From positions 88,086,644 to 88,123,835 of the forward strand of contig NC_088295.1 of NCBI RefSeq assembly GCF_032854445.1: 37,192 nucleotides of DNA, written 5' to 3'. The notes below the pieces were generated by a model. The model made no database searches, had not been told where the DNA came from, and saw only the letters and a list, made by a program, of their open reading frames with translations. The DNA comes from Liolophura sinensis. Taxonomy: Eukaryota; Mollusca; Polyplacophora; Chitonida; Chitonidae. A program made the translations under genes and the position numbers. How positions within the stretch are numbered: position 1 is the first letter of the stretch; each line of letters opens with the position of its first letter. Shown here piece by piece: positions 11,601-23,600 of this stretch.

Positions 11601-14600
11601 GTTGTTATCGCAGCTGTGTATTTACGTTGCTATTACAGCTGTATATTTACTTTGTTATTGCAGCTGTGTATTTACGTTGTTATTACAGCTGTGTATTTAC
11701 GTTGTTATTACAGCTGTGCATTTATTTTGTTATTACAGCCGTTTACTTACGTTGTATATTATACTGTGTAAGTACTCTGTGTTACAGCTTTGTACTTACG
11801 TTATGTATAACTACTGTGTAAGTATTCTGTGTTACAGCTTTGTACTTACGTTGTGTATTACTGTTGTGTATTTACGTTGTCATTACAGCTGTGTATTTAC
11901 GGTGTTATTACAGCTGTGCATTTACGGTGTTATTACAGCCGTTTTCTTACGTTGTGTATTATACTGTATAAGTAGTCTGTGTTACAGCTTTGTACTTACG
12001 TTATTTATTACTACTGTGTAAGTACTCTGTGTTACACCTTTGTACTTACGTTGTGTATTACTGTTGTGTATTTACGTTGGAAATACTATTTTGTAATTAG
12101 GCTGTGTTATTCAGCTTTGAAATTACATTGTGCAATACTGTGCAATTATGTTGTGAATTACTGTTGTCTATTTACGTTGTGTAATACAGCTATGCACTTG
12201 CGTTGTGTGATTACGTGGTGTATTAAATGCTGTGTATTCACGTAGTTTATTGTTGTTGTGTACTTGTGATGCGTGTGACAACTTTGTATGCATTATGTAG
12301 TTTACGTCATACTTAATAATTATGACAAGGCGTAATTCGGCGAGTGTACACAAACCGTGTCTGCTTGTGGCAGGGTGAGTCTTCGCCGTTAAAGTACTGC
12401 AGCCTACAACTTTGTACTTAGTTCTGTATTACAGCTCTGTACTTACGTTGTGATTTCCATAAGAATGGCCCCTTGTTTCTGACAATACTTGTTGGCCTGA
12501 GACCATGACAGTAAAGCCTGGTAGTTGAACTGGTAACACCACCGGCTGAATGGGGTCCATCCTGGGGCACAGCCACCTGCATTTAATGTAATTTTTTTCA
12601 GTTTTCATATTATTTAGCTTTGGGGTTTTGTACTAGGGTCCTAACAGGAAGTGAATTAAAACACAAGTGTGCGACATATAATAGAACAATTGTTGTATTC
12701 AATTCCTTATATACTTCAGTGAAAAACATCTTTGCTTTTAAATATCTGATTTTACATTTTTTTTCCTCTGCAACCACAGGAAAGACTGGGAAAGATACAC
12801 AGGTGATTTTCAATGATTTTTCCAGTATTCAAGCCTGACATATCCAGCTTTTACAAAACACAAATGAAAATACAGCTGTCGAAGATAGCGATCATATAAC
12901 TACGGGAAAAGGGGGAACAAAGGTGTAAACAAATGAAAAGGATGTTCTGGATTTTAAAACGAGACTACCAGGTGTCACGTACAATGGGACTAGTGTAATA
13001 AGCCAGCATAGGTATTATGTGGCTTTGATCTTCCCCTCATGACCAAGAACAAAGGACAGAGAGAATACACTGTTGCAAGTTTCATGCCCGTTCCCATGGT
13101 AAACTGGAGTCTTGCACGAAGCCACCATGTTACATTGATGATAGACTTTCGAAATTTTTTGAAAACGTTTGCATGAAAACTACACAGCAGAGGGAAAAGC
13201 AGAAAAAGCAGAATGACAATCGGCTGCCTACACCAGGACCAATGGCGAGCTTTAAAGTTGTAACCGAATTTCGATGCCTTTCTCAAGCTCTGTGTACTTA
13301 GGCTCAGTCTACACGGATATAAAATTTTAGAACAATCGGTTCATTACTTGTTGAGAAAAAGATGTTTAAAACAATTTCTAAATTTCAAGAAATCGAAAAT
13401 GGCCGTATACCCCGTATTCTGACTTTTCTCTTAGGCATACCCTAAAGCATACCCAAGTTTCATTAAAAAGCTCGCATGTTAAAATTTGAAAACTGTTTTA
13501 GCGATTACGTAAAGACCACAAGTTCATAATCCCGAGGTAAGTGAGGTTCCAGAAATGTTTTTGTTCGATCTTATTGTGTAGTTTTTACAGTTGACCTAAT
13601 TTTGCATTATTTTTATTTTTCAGCCCAAGCCGAATTTACATAGGGAGAGGATTTATATTTAGAAATTTGATTGCCAGTTAACTATAGATACACGCGCCAA
13701 TTTTGAAGTCAGTCGGTTCGGTGGGTCTGGAGAAGAAGATTCTTCAAGGGTTTTCATATCAATCCAATATGGCCATAAAGTCATGTGATAAAGGGCGACA
13801 CATTCAGACCATAGTCAAACACCATATAAAGTTTTAGCGGTTTGGCGGCTTTTTCTATAGCCGGCTAACAAAACTATGGTTTATAATCCTGACACTGTAA
13901 CAAGGTATCAGTGTCATCATTCTCATCCTACAGTGGACTGCATAGTTGAACAGAGAATTCTCGGCATTCTCAAACCCACCTACATTAGGATAACTTACCG
14001 GGCACTTTGGAGCAGACATACTGGTTCTCATTGTCACACTGGTCCGCTTGCCAGTTGTTAGCGTTGGAAGCTGTGCTTGGTATCTTCACACACGTGGAGT
14101 TCTCTTGACCTCTGAGGCAAATATGGTATGCAACAGTTCATTATCTACGTAACAACCAATCTCAAAACAATGAAAAAAATTCTCCAGAATAGCGATGAGC
14201 AAGAATCCAATAGAGGAACAAAATAATACAAACCTTTTCAATATGCAACCCAAAATCAATACACGTTATCTTGCTTGTAGGTTATGTTATGATACAGCTA
14301 GATTTCAAAACGAATACTGGAAGATCTGATCAACTTTACATTATAATGATGCACTTACCTATATTAAAACAGAGTTCTAATACACTAGCATTTAAGATTG
14401 TTCACGTAAAAGACACAGAATTTACACTACAGCCGTGAATTGTGAAAAAAAGACTTACTTCGCCACTTTAGGTTGCTTTGGGGCCCAGAAGGCTTTGCTG
14501 ATTGTCGTGGAATTGGACCACACAAATTGGTAGTTGGGTTTGTTCTAGGGAATAAAAGAGCTACATGGCACTAAAATACAAGGGTTTGTTCAGGGTAGCT

Positions 14601-17600
14601 TATTCAAATAACTTTTTTCACCCATGTCCCATTTGTTCCATATTGTTGTGTCGTCCCTAGCATCGACACGCCATTTTGTAGCTAGATATATGTGCTACCT
14701 GCTAGAGGGTTGCCAACTGCCCAGGAAAATACATCTTACCTTAGCCTTGCTCTGCAATTCGAATACATTAATGAATAGCTCCATTCAGAGCTTTCTCCAA
14801 ATGTATAAATTGTTTCTTTCCAGTTCTTACTTTCACAACACCTTAATTGCCTGAGCAATTTAATACACGCTGTGAAAAGAAGAATGATGCAAGAAAAAGT
14901 GCTTGGTACCTTGATTGGCTGTGAAATGCCGTTGATCCACACATCCCTCTTATTTTGTTTGGCGTACGATTGGACCAACTGTTGGACACTTGTATCCGAT
15001 GGCGACACAAGTTGTGCCCCGGCCCCTTCACAACTGGCCCTAAAATGTTAAGTTAAAAGTGTTTAAAGAGGCCTAAGGGGATCCTGATCACTACAATTTG
15101 TCAGCTGCCATATTTTATGCCGTAATGAACTCGCGAATAAACGGACATCGTATTCAACTGTGCTTTATCCACAGAATGTAATCAAACAAGCACAAGATTT
15201 TCAACTCTGCGAGCTTTCAGTTTCCAGAAGGCCACTCTGTTATCTCTAGATAGATATCTGGGGTGTGTCAAATGCACGTTTACAGTTTGTCTTGTGGTGG
15301 ATGTACTCACTTGGCATCTGCCCATGTCCTCAGGTAGTCCATGTATTTATAACATATTCCGTTAATAGTGTCCCAGCCTTGGATGGTGTCCGTGTCGCAA
15401 TAAGCCGGGATCTCTGTGCCAACGACAACGTCATATATACACGAAGTCTACCATCACAAAATGTGCTCACGTGTGCCCATAAAAATGAAACACATGAAAG
15501 CGAAATTATACACATCAATATTGGCTGGAACATGGTTAATTGGGATATATATGTGAGTATAAGAATGCATTTGTTCAACAACGTCTTACCATACACTCAG
15601 AAAATGTGAGTGATGCTGTTATTATTACATAATACTCTATTCAACATAACATCCTGTTAATCTAATGCAATCTTTGTGTTTAATGAATTGAATATGTGTG
15701 CTATTTTTAACACAATAACCTGCTACGGCAATACAACATATTCTAGCATGAATTAAACAGACTATTCTGTTAACTTTAACATTATATTAAATATATAATA
15801 ATGATTTCACATTCTACTTTTCTTCAGTTTAGACACTTTGCTGACGATATTTGTTTTTGGATTTTATGGTAATGGCCTTCCTTATCGCACTAATACAGTA
15901 TCTATCGAAATTGTTAAATTAAACCAGTTTGTGGCCTGAGTAAAATTGTAAATTCAGGTTTTTATACATTTGTTTATATAAATATACATTGCACATATAT
16001 TTTCATTTCCACAGTTGATATATATGCTGATCTCATACAACGCCTTTTTCATCACGTATTTTGGAGTCTACTCCTTAATGAAAACTTCGATTGGGCAACG
16101 CAAGTTTCAAAAATGTAAATTTTTGACATAAGAGGCTTTTAATTTCACATAAGAGGTTTTTAATTTATAAAACTCTCTGTGATCTTTACTTTCTTTAATT
16201 TAATCCTGCTTATTGTGCTATATATATTTTAGCAAACACCTATGCGCCCGATTTACTGCCTATTGTGATACTTAATGGCGACCCGTACGACATGTATAGC
16301 ATTCCAGCAAGAATGTCCCGTGCCCTCTCCCCTGCTTTGTGAGATTTCAACCCTTTGTTTTATTTTCGCTCCAGTCATGTTTGTTTACGACTGTCTTGAC
16401 TGAAAACAAAAACAAAATTGTAGAGCTAGAATTGTTGTTACTAGTCCCGTTGCCAACTTGATAATTCGCCATTGTTAGATGCCATTGATGAAACAGGCAT
16501 ATTGTTATTTTAGCCCCAGTCAACATGTGGGCTACTGGACGATAGTTTCCTGGTACGCATTCAGTGTCCCAAGAAAGGCAAACACCGGGTCATGCACTAA
16601 CCTATTCGGGTTTGACAAATGTAGGTGTAACTGACTGCACAAATTTCGTCATTCAAACCCGTCACTTGCCCATCCACCTTGATCTCAGCACAGTTTTCCT
16701 TCCTATTTCCACTGTCGTTGGGTTCTCCTGGTCTCCATAGGCTGTAAGAGTGCAACACATGGTCGTCTTGATAACGCCAAGAAGCCGCTGAGGACAATGC
16801 CTCTGTCATTTGTACCAATGTCAAGGTCACGTATCTCATGAAGTACTCAAAAAAGCACACACGATATAAGGGGAGGCTTCCTTGCTGCTAGTGCACATCC
16901 AGCATTCAGCTCTTAACAAGCACTAAATCATTCTCCATTGCTCTGACGCCATTCGGTGAGGTGCATTTGCTGCGCAAATCAAGGGGTCAGTGCGGATGCA
17001 GAGTTTGGCAGGAGCTCTGTGTGCAGATATGGGTGTAAAATGCACTTTTATCGGCAGTAGCCATATTTTAGGGAACAAAGGCATATCAGGTCATATTATG
17101 AAACAAGGGCGCTACACAATTCTGAGTTGCAAATTGTTATGTGCACAACTGCCGTCAGCTTCTAAATTTAGCTTACCACTGTTTACATATGCTGAGTTCA
17201 GGGCCTGCTGTCTGCCTCTGCCTTAGAATGTTCCAGAATACGCTCAGTTCGGGGCCTGTTTGTTTACAACAAGTGTTCAGGAGTTTTCTTATTCTAGACA
17301 ATTCCACCAGTCTATATAAGACCTTTGAAAGCAGGTCAAAGAAGAAAAAAGGAGAATTATTGAGAGTTTTGGATGCTTTCGCTGTGTATTACTTTAGTAG
17401 ACCTTTTGTGCTGAATTTTGGTGTCTTTATAGCCTCTGGCTTTTTTATATCCTATCTCCACCGAGCACTTGTTCAGTCTGAACTTGTATATTTAATTTGT
17501 GCTCTTGTGTACACAGTGCTTATTAGTACACTGACCCTGTCTGTGGAATTTTGTGTATATTTCGTCATACACTCAGTTATACTGTGGATTTTCCCTCTTT

Positions 17601-20600
17601 TGAACATTGCCTCTGTGCATTTTTAAGCATTGTGGAATATATGCGTCCTTTTGGACTTGACACCGTTGTACATGTAAGTACTTTAGTATTTGTATAGATA
17701 CTGCAATCTTTTCTTGTCAAACTTAAGTACTTTAGTATTTGTAAAAGTCTTGTTATCTGTTCTTGTTAAACCTAACAAACTGTTGTAAAATAAAATCTGC
17801 TGGTTTTGGTTACTTTTTTGTTCGGCTAAACTGTCGTGTATTTCGAACAAGCCATCTCTGTATAATACAGACAGTTTGGGTCGTAACAAAATTAAAACAC
17901 CACAAAAACTGTCATACCAATTGGATCTTCATATCTTTTTTGTGCAAAATGATTCCAATACCTTCAGATGGTCAAGTTTATTATTAATTATTCCACCAAA
18001 CTGCATATTTCTCATGTTCCCATCAACATCGTCACACTTTCCAGTAAACCGGATCTCATTATTTCATGCTTCTCGCAATATCATACGAAAACGTTGAAAA
18101 AAACCCTGACTTATCAATACTTCTCCACATTAGTTATCCCGAAAAAATAGATTCATTTTCTTAGCAAATAAAAGAAATGGCAAGAATGAAGAAATCAGAT
18201 AGCAAAAGGTTCCTCCCTGACTATATGCAAACGAGTATATTGGACATTAAAGTTCGCTTCCTTCTTAGAAGTAGTAGACCTCTACTCTGCTTCCTACTTA
18301 GAAGTAATAGACCTCTACTCTGCTTCCTATTTAGAAGTATTAGGCCTCTACTCTGCTTCCTACTTAGAATTATTAGACCTCTACTCTGTACCTGTCCTCT
18401 GCCGTCTATAATACCTACCAGTGTCTCTGATCGGCGTTTGTGTCACTAAGAACACATACCTGCTTTAGTCTGACAGATGAAGGAATAACTCATGGTGCAG
18501 ATAACATCATTTAACCCCAGGCCTTTGGCAATGTCATTCGCAAAAGATGCACAGTTTTCCATCTTGACGAAGATTCCAGCATTGTTGGGTTCCCCTGGTC
18601 TCCATAAACTATGTGATATAAAATGGAGGAACACCTAGCCTGGATAGATGGAGCACACTGACTAAAAATCCACGGGTATATGGCTCGGGAATAAATTGTG
18701 TGGGTAATGTATGGGGTACGTACAAGTATAGCACTATAGTGCTTCATGTTTTGGAAGAAAACTCGAACAAGAATGTTCCGTGATAAAAGGTTCTAATTGC
18801 CAAAGACACACGACCAAATTGACATAGGACAATTACTCTGATGTGCCGGTCAGCTGGCCATTCATCTTGATTGAGTTAACAAGAAATACGGATTCTATAG
18901 AATACATCTCATCTGGTTAACATTTTCATTATATCTCAGTGAGCATAGTGTACTAGCGCAGAAGCAAAGAGCAAGTGCACAGAAAATTGTGAAGTGCGAA
19001 GCTGAACAAAAATTAACGCGTGATAAGGATTATGCCTTGTGGATGCCTCTTGCCAAAATCATGAAAGCTTCACCAGTCAAAAGTTGATACAAATAGCAAA
19101 TTCTTTACCATACAGTTTAGAGATTAAAAAAAATACAGATGATTTTTGTATCAATACAAAAACGTTACATTATATTATAGCTCATAAACCACTATTTTGC
19201 TAGGCCAATATCTTGTAATTGCAAGTCCTTTAAATAAACAAATTCAGGAAAATTTTTCATTTAAGTTTAAATAGCTATAGGATCAGAGCTTAAAAATTTA
19301 TAAACAAAGTTAAAAGAAAGCAATAACAGAAACACATTATGCATTTTCATTCCTTTTTTTCACTGGGACCTTCTATTATCACATGACTCACCTGAGTGTT
19401 TTGTCGATAGCCGTGCCATCTGGCCATTTCCACGGCAATGTTGTATTAGCACGAGAGAGCCCAACCCACCAATGCGTATTGCTTTTGTCCGCTTTGATAC
19501 GTCTGCTTATTTGGGCATATAGCCATGTCTGCAAAAAAAGGGCACGTAATGATTCGTGTCTGTCAATGACTTTTCTTTTCAGAGACTGGAATGTCATTTC
19601 AGCTGGAGTAAACAGACTACAAACCTATGAGAACAATTTCAGATAAACTCAAGTATTCTTTTTCGGACTGGAATCTTTTTTTCCGTGTTATCATGTTTTC
19701 AAAGCGTCCATTGATTTTGCTTTTGTGCTCACTGTGATGTGGACACTGTGTATTCGCCTTTCATCAGTTATGAAAGCGAGCATTGATTTTAGTTTATCTT
19801 GTGCACTAATCTCCACTTCCAACTTCACGAAACTAAAATCCCAGTATTATATGTATTTATATAGCTGTATCAGGGAAAGATCCTTTAAGTGTTTGAGTTT
19901 GATTCAGTGACAAATGTAGATGTATGTACAACAGATGCCTCGAGGAGCCAACCAAGTAGTTTGCGTGTCAGCACGGTGCAATGACTCAGGAGCCTCTCGC
20001 CATTGCGGTCGCTGTGAGTTCAAGTCTAGCTCACGCTGGTTTCTTCTCCGGCCATACATGGGAAGGTCTGTCAGTAACCTGCGGATGGTCGAGGGTTTCC
20101 CTGAACTTTACCCGGTTCCCCCACTATAATACTGGCAGCCGTTGTATAAGTGAAATATTCCTGAGAACGGTGTAAAACACAGGTCAAATAAATAAATAAG
20201 TAACAGACGTCTGGATTTATAATGAAAGCAAACCAACGAACCCGATGAATCAATTTAACATTTACTTTATTAACAAATGACGCTTTATCAGTCACCTTTA
20301 GTTGCGGGCTGTCCAATTTCAATAGATCTCCTTTAGCTTTCTGACAATACGCTCTGGCTTTCTTCCAGGTACTCTTCTTGGATTTGGGAGAGATGAAATA
20401 GCAATTAGGGTCTCCTTTCCTTTTAATCCATCCTGACGGACACACCTGTCCTGAAACTTAAAACAAATCAACAGACAAATAAGCATGATTGACAAATATA
20501 TATGAGGTGATATAAAAGTCATAGGGCTCCACCGAATCACCTCCCCAATAAAAGCCGCGTTTACTAGACGGCGACAAATCAATGTTCCATTTACTGACAC

Positions 20601-23600
20601 TATTTGCCCTAAAACCACAAGCCGTAAACGCTCCTGTCCTAATAACCCTCTTCCCCTTAGACAATTCGTGTCGAATTCCTAAAATGTTTCACAACACTGA
20701 CAAACACCTATTTGAGTCTAACCCACTCAGTCAGTCACCGGGGGAACCAGGATTTCATTGAGTCTAACCCACTCAGTCAGTCACCGGTAAACCAGGACCT
20801 TATTTAGTCTAAACCCACTCAGTCAGTCACCGGTGAACCAGGACCTAATTTAGTCTAACCCACCCAGTCAGTCACCGGTGAACCAGGAGCTAATCGAGTC
20901 TTACCCACCCAGACAGTCATCGGTGAACCAGGACCTAATTTAGTCTAACCCACTCAGTCAGGCACCGGTGAACCAGAACCTAATCGAGTCTAACCCACTC
21001 AGTCAGGCACTGGTGATTATCGCCTATGACGGACAGTGTGTCTACCTCACATGGAGAGGAATAATTGTGATTACTGCCTATGACGGACAGTGTGTATATG
21101 GTATGGAGAGGGATAATAGTGATTATTGCCTATGACGGACAGTGTGTATATGGTATGGAGAGGGATAATTATGATTATTGCCTATGACGGACAGTGTGTA
21201 TATGGTATGGAGAGGGATAATTATGATTATTGCCTATGACGGACAGTGTGTATATGGTATGGAGAGGGATAATTATGATTATTGCCTATGACGGACATTG
21301 TGTCGCTATATGGCATGGAGAGGGATAATTGTGATTATTGCCTATGACGGACAGTGTGTTGCAACCTCGCCTTGAGAGGGATAATTATAATTATTGCATA
21401 TGAAATACAGAGCATAAACAATATTATTATTGTCGCATAACGATAATGACTAATCAAATATAACAAACGGAATTGGGGAATGGAGTTTACAGCTTGCACT
21501 TTTTAACCCACTGAGGTTTAGAACAATAACACCTTTATCTAGCACGGGGACTGTTATCGGCCATGAGGGTGAGGGATAGGTATTGTCGGGGGAGAGGCTG
21601 GCGGCTCGGGGATAGACACACACTACCGCTTATCACAATGGACATTGTAATCTGTGGTTATCAGGCAGTGTACACGTTCTAGTCAAAGGGGTTCTTGTAT
21701 GTAGACTATAATTCGACCACACTGTCTTCTGAAAACAAAAATGCGTTGCTAAATAAAACGAATTACATGACGTGTGCTAATTTGAGATGATTTTAGGTAT
21801 CACATACGCATCTATTATACAGAATAAACCAGAGGAAGTTTACAATAATAATAATGATTAATGTGAATATTGATTCACATAATAATAAGCAGAAAGGCAT
21901 ACACTGTGAAAAGATCCTCTTGTTACGTCCTTCTATCCAAAGAATTGCATTTAATATCATATTGTTATTTCGTTTCAGCATATGATGAGGGCATCTGGTA
22001 TATGCCGACAGTATAGACAAATCATTAATAGCCTGTACACATTTAAATGAAAATCCCTTGGACATCTTGTCGCACATAGCAGCCATTTTCGACCCGAGAT
22101 GTAGCTTACAATGATCTCCGCTACGGTATGAACTGAGAGCTGTAGCTTTCACTGACCTCCGCTGCGGTTTGAACTGAGAGCTGTAGCTAACACTGACCTC
22201 CGCTACGGTTTGAACTGTGAGCTGTGGCTTACACTGACCTCCGCTGCAGCATGAACTGAGAGGTCTAGTTTACTCTGATCTCCGCTACGTATGAACTGAG
22301 AGCTGTAGCTTACACTAACCTCCTCTACGGTATGAACTGTGGAGCTTTAGCTTCCCAGGAGACCATCGTTTCACAAGACAGAGAAGTAGGTCGAATTGAA
22401 CTGAGGATGACATTTTGAATGATAAGCCGAATGGCCACATCGCGTCTGAATTATAAACAAGGACTGAATAATAACTGCCTAACNNNNNNNNNNNNNNNNN
22501 NNNNNNNNNNNNNNNNNNNNNNNNNNNNNNNNNNNNNNNNNNNNNNNNNNNNNNNNNNNNNNNNNNNNNNNNNNNNNNNNNNNNNNNNNNNNNNNNNNNN
22601 NNNNNNNNNNNNNNNNNNNNNNNNNNNNNNNNNNNNNNNNNNNNNNNNNNNNNNNNNNNNNNNNNNNNNNNNNNNNNNNNNNNAAAACAGATGTACGGCA
22701 GGATGTAAATTGAAGGAGGGATTATCAAAAACAAATTACAGGGCATAAAAGATGTACGGCAGGCTGTAAACTGGAAGAGGGTTGATCAAAAAACAAACTA
22801 CACGACAGAACAGATGTACGGCAGGATGTAAACTAGTAAACTAGAGGAGGGATGAACAAAAAACGAACTACACAGATGTACAGCAAACTGTAAACTGCAG
22901 CATTAGATGAACAATAGACAAACTACACACCAGAACAGATGTACGGCAGACTGTAAACTGGAGGAGGGGATTAACAATGAACAAACTGCATAGCAGAACA
23001 GATGTACAGCAGGCTGTACACTAAAAGAGGGAATAAACAATAAACAAACTACACAGCAGAACAGATGTACAACAGGCTGTAAACTGGAGGATGGATGAAC
23101 AAAAAACGAACTACACAGCAAAACAGGCGTACGGCTGACTGTAAACTGGAGGATGGATGAACAAAAACAAACTACACAGCAGAACAGACGTACGGCTGGC
23201 TGTAAACTGGAGGAGGGATAAATAATAAACAAACTACATAACAGAACAACTACACAGCAGGCTGAAAACTGAAAGTGGGAATGAACAATAAACAAACGAC
23301 ACAGCAGAACAGTTGAGTCACAGGCTGTAAACTGGAGGATGGGGTGAACAATAAGCAAACTACACACAAGAACAGATGAACAACAAGTTGTAAACTGCAG
23401 GAGAAGATGAACAATAAAACTGCGTAGTGGGAAGGATTATTTGCCCTTAGTACACCACTGGAAGGATTAACAACGAACTGCAAGGACTAACAGTACGCTG
23501 TTCTCTGCATTAAGGAAGTGTAAGAGAGATTGGTAGTAGATATTAAAAGTAATTGTGAGTGTAAAAATGCTAAAAGTTTAAAATCTCACAGATAAGGAAC

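Noticed and set aside
11378-12245. Several overlapping Cys/Val/Tyr/Leu-rich open frames on the plus strand (up to 210 codons)
   Set aside because: A 25-bp stop-free tandem unit opens all three frames automatically. The proteins are the same 25-residue cycle in each frame.
16602-16741. Exon 4B as the end of a separate, additional CRD
   Set aside because: No opening or middle CRD exon lies between 16742 and 18459 on the minus strand, and its phase-2 acceptor fits only after exon 3.
17141-17626. 161-codon plus-strand open frame as a membrane protein gene
   Set aside because: Phe/Leu-rich from base composition, no splice or homology support, inside the lectin gene; more likely part of an unclassified insertion.
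22315-22748. Open frames through the N run
   Set aside because: They exist only because undetermined bases were read as open codons.
22903-23483. Minus-strand open frames rich in Cys, Phe and Val
   Set aside because: They run over the 62-65-bp tandem array and repeat with it.
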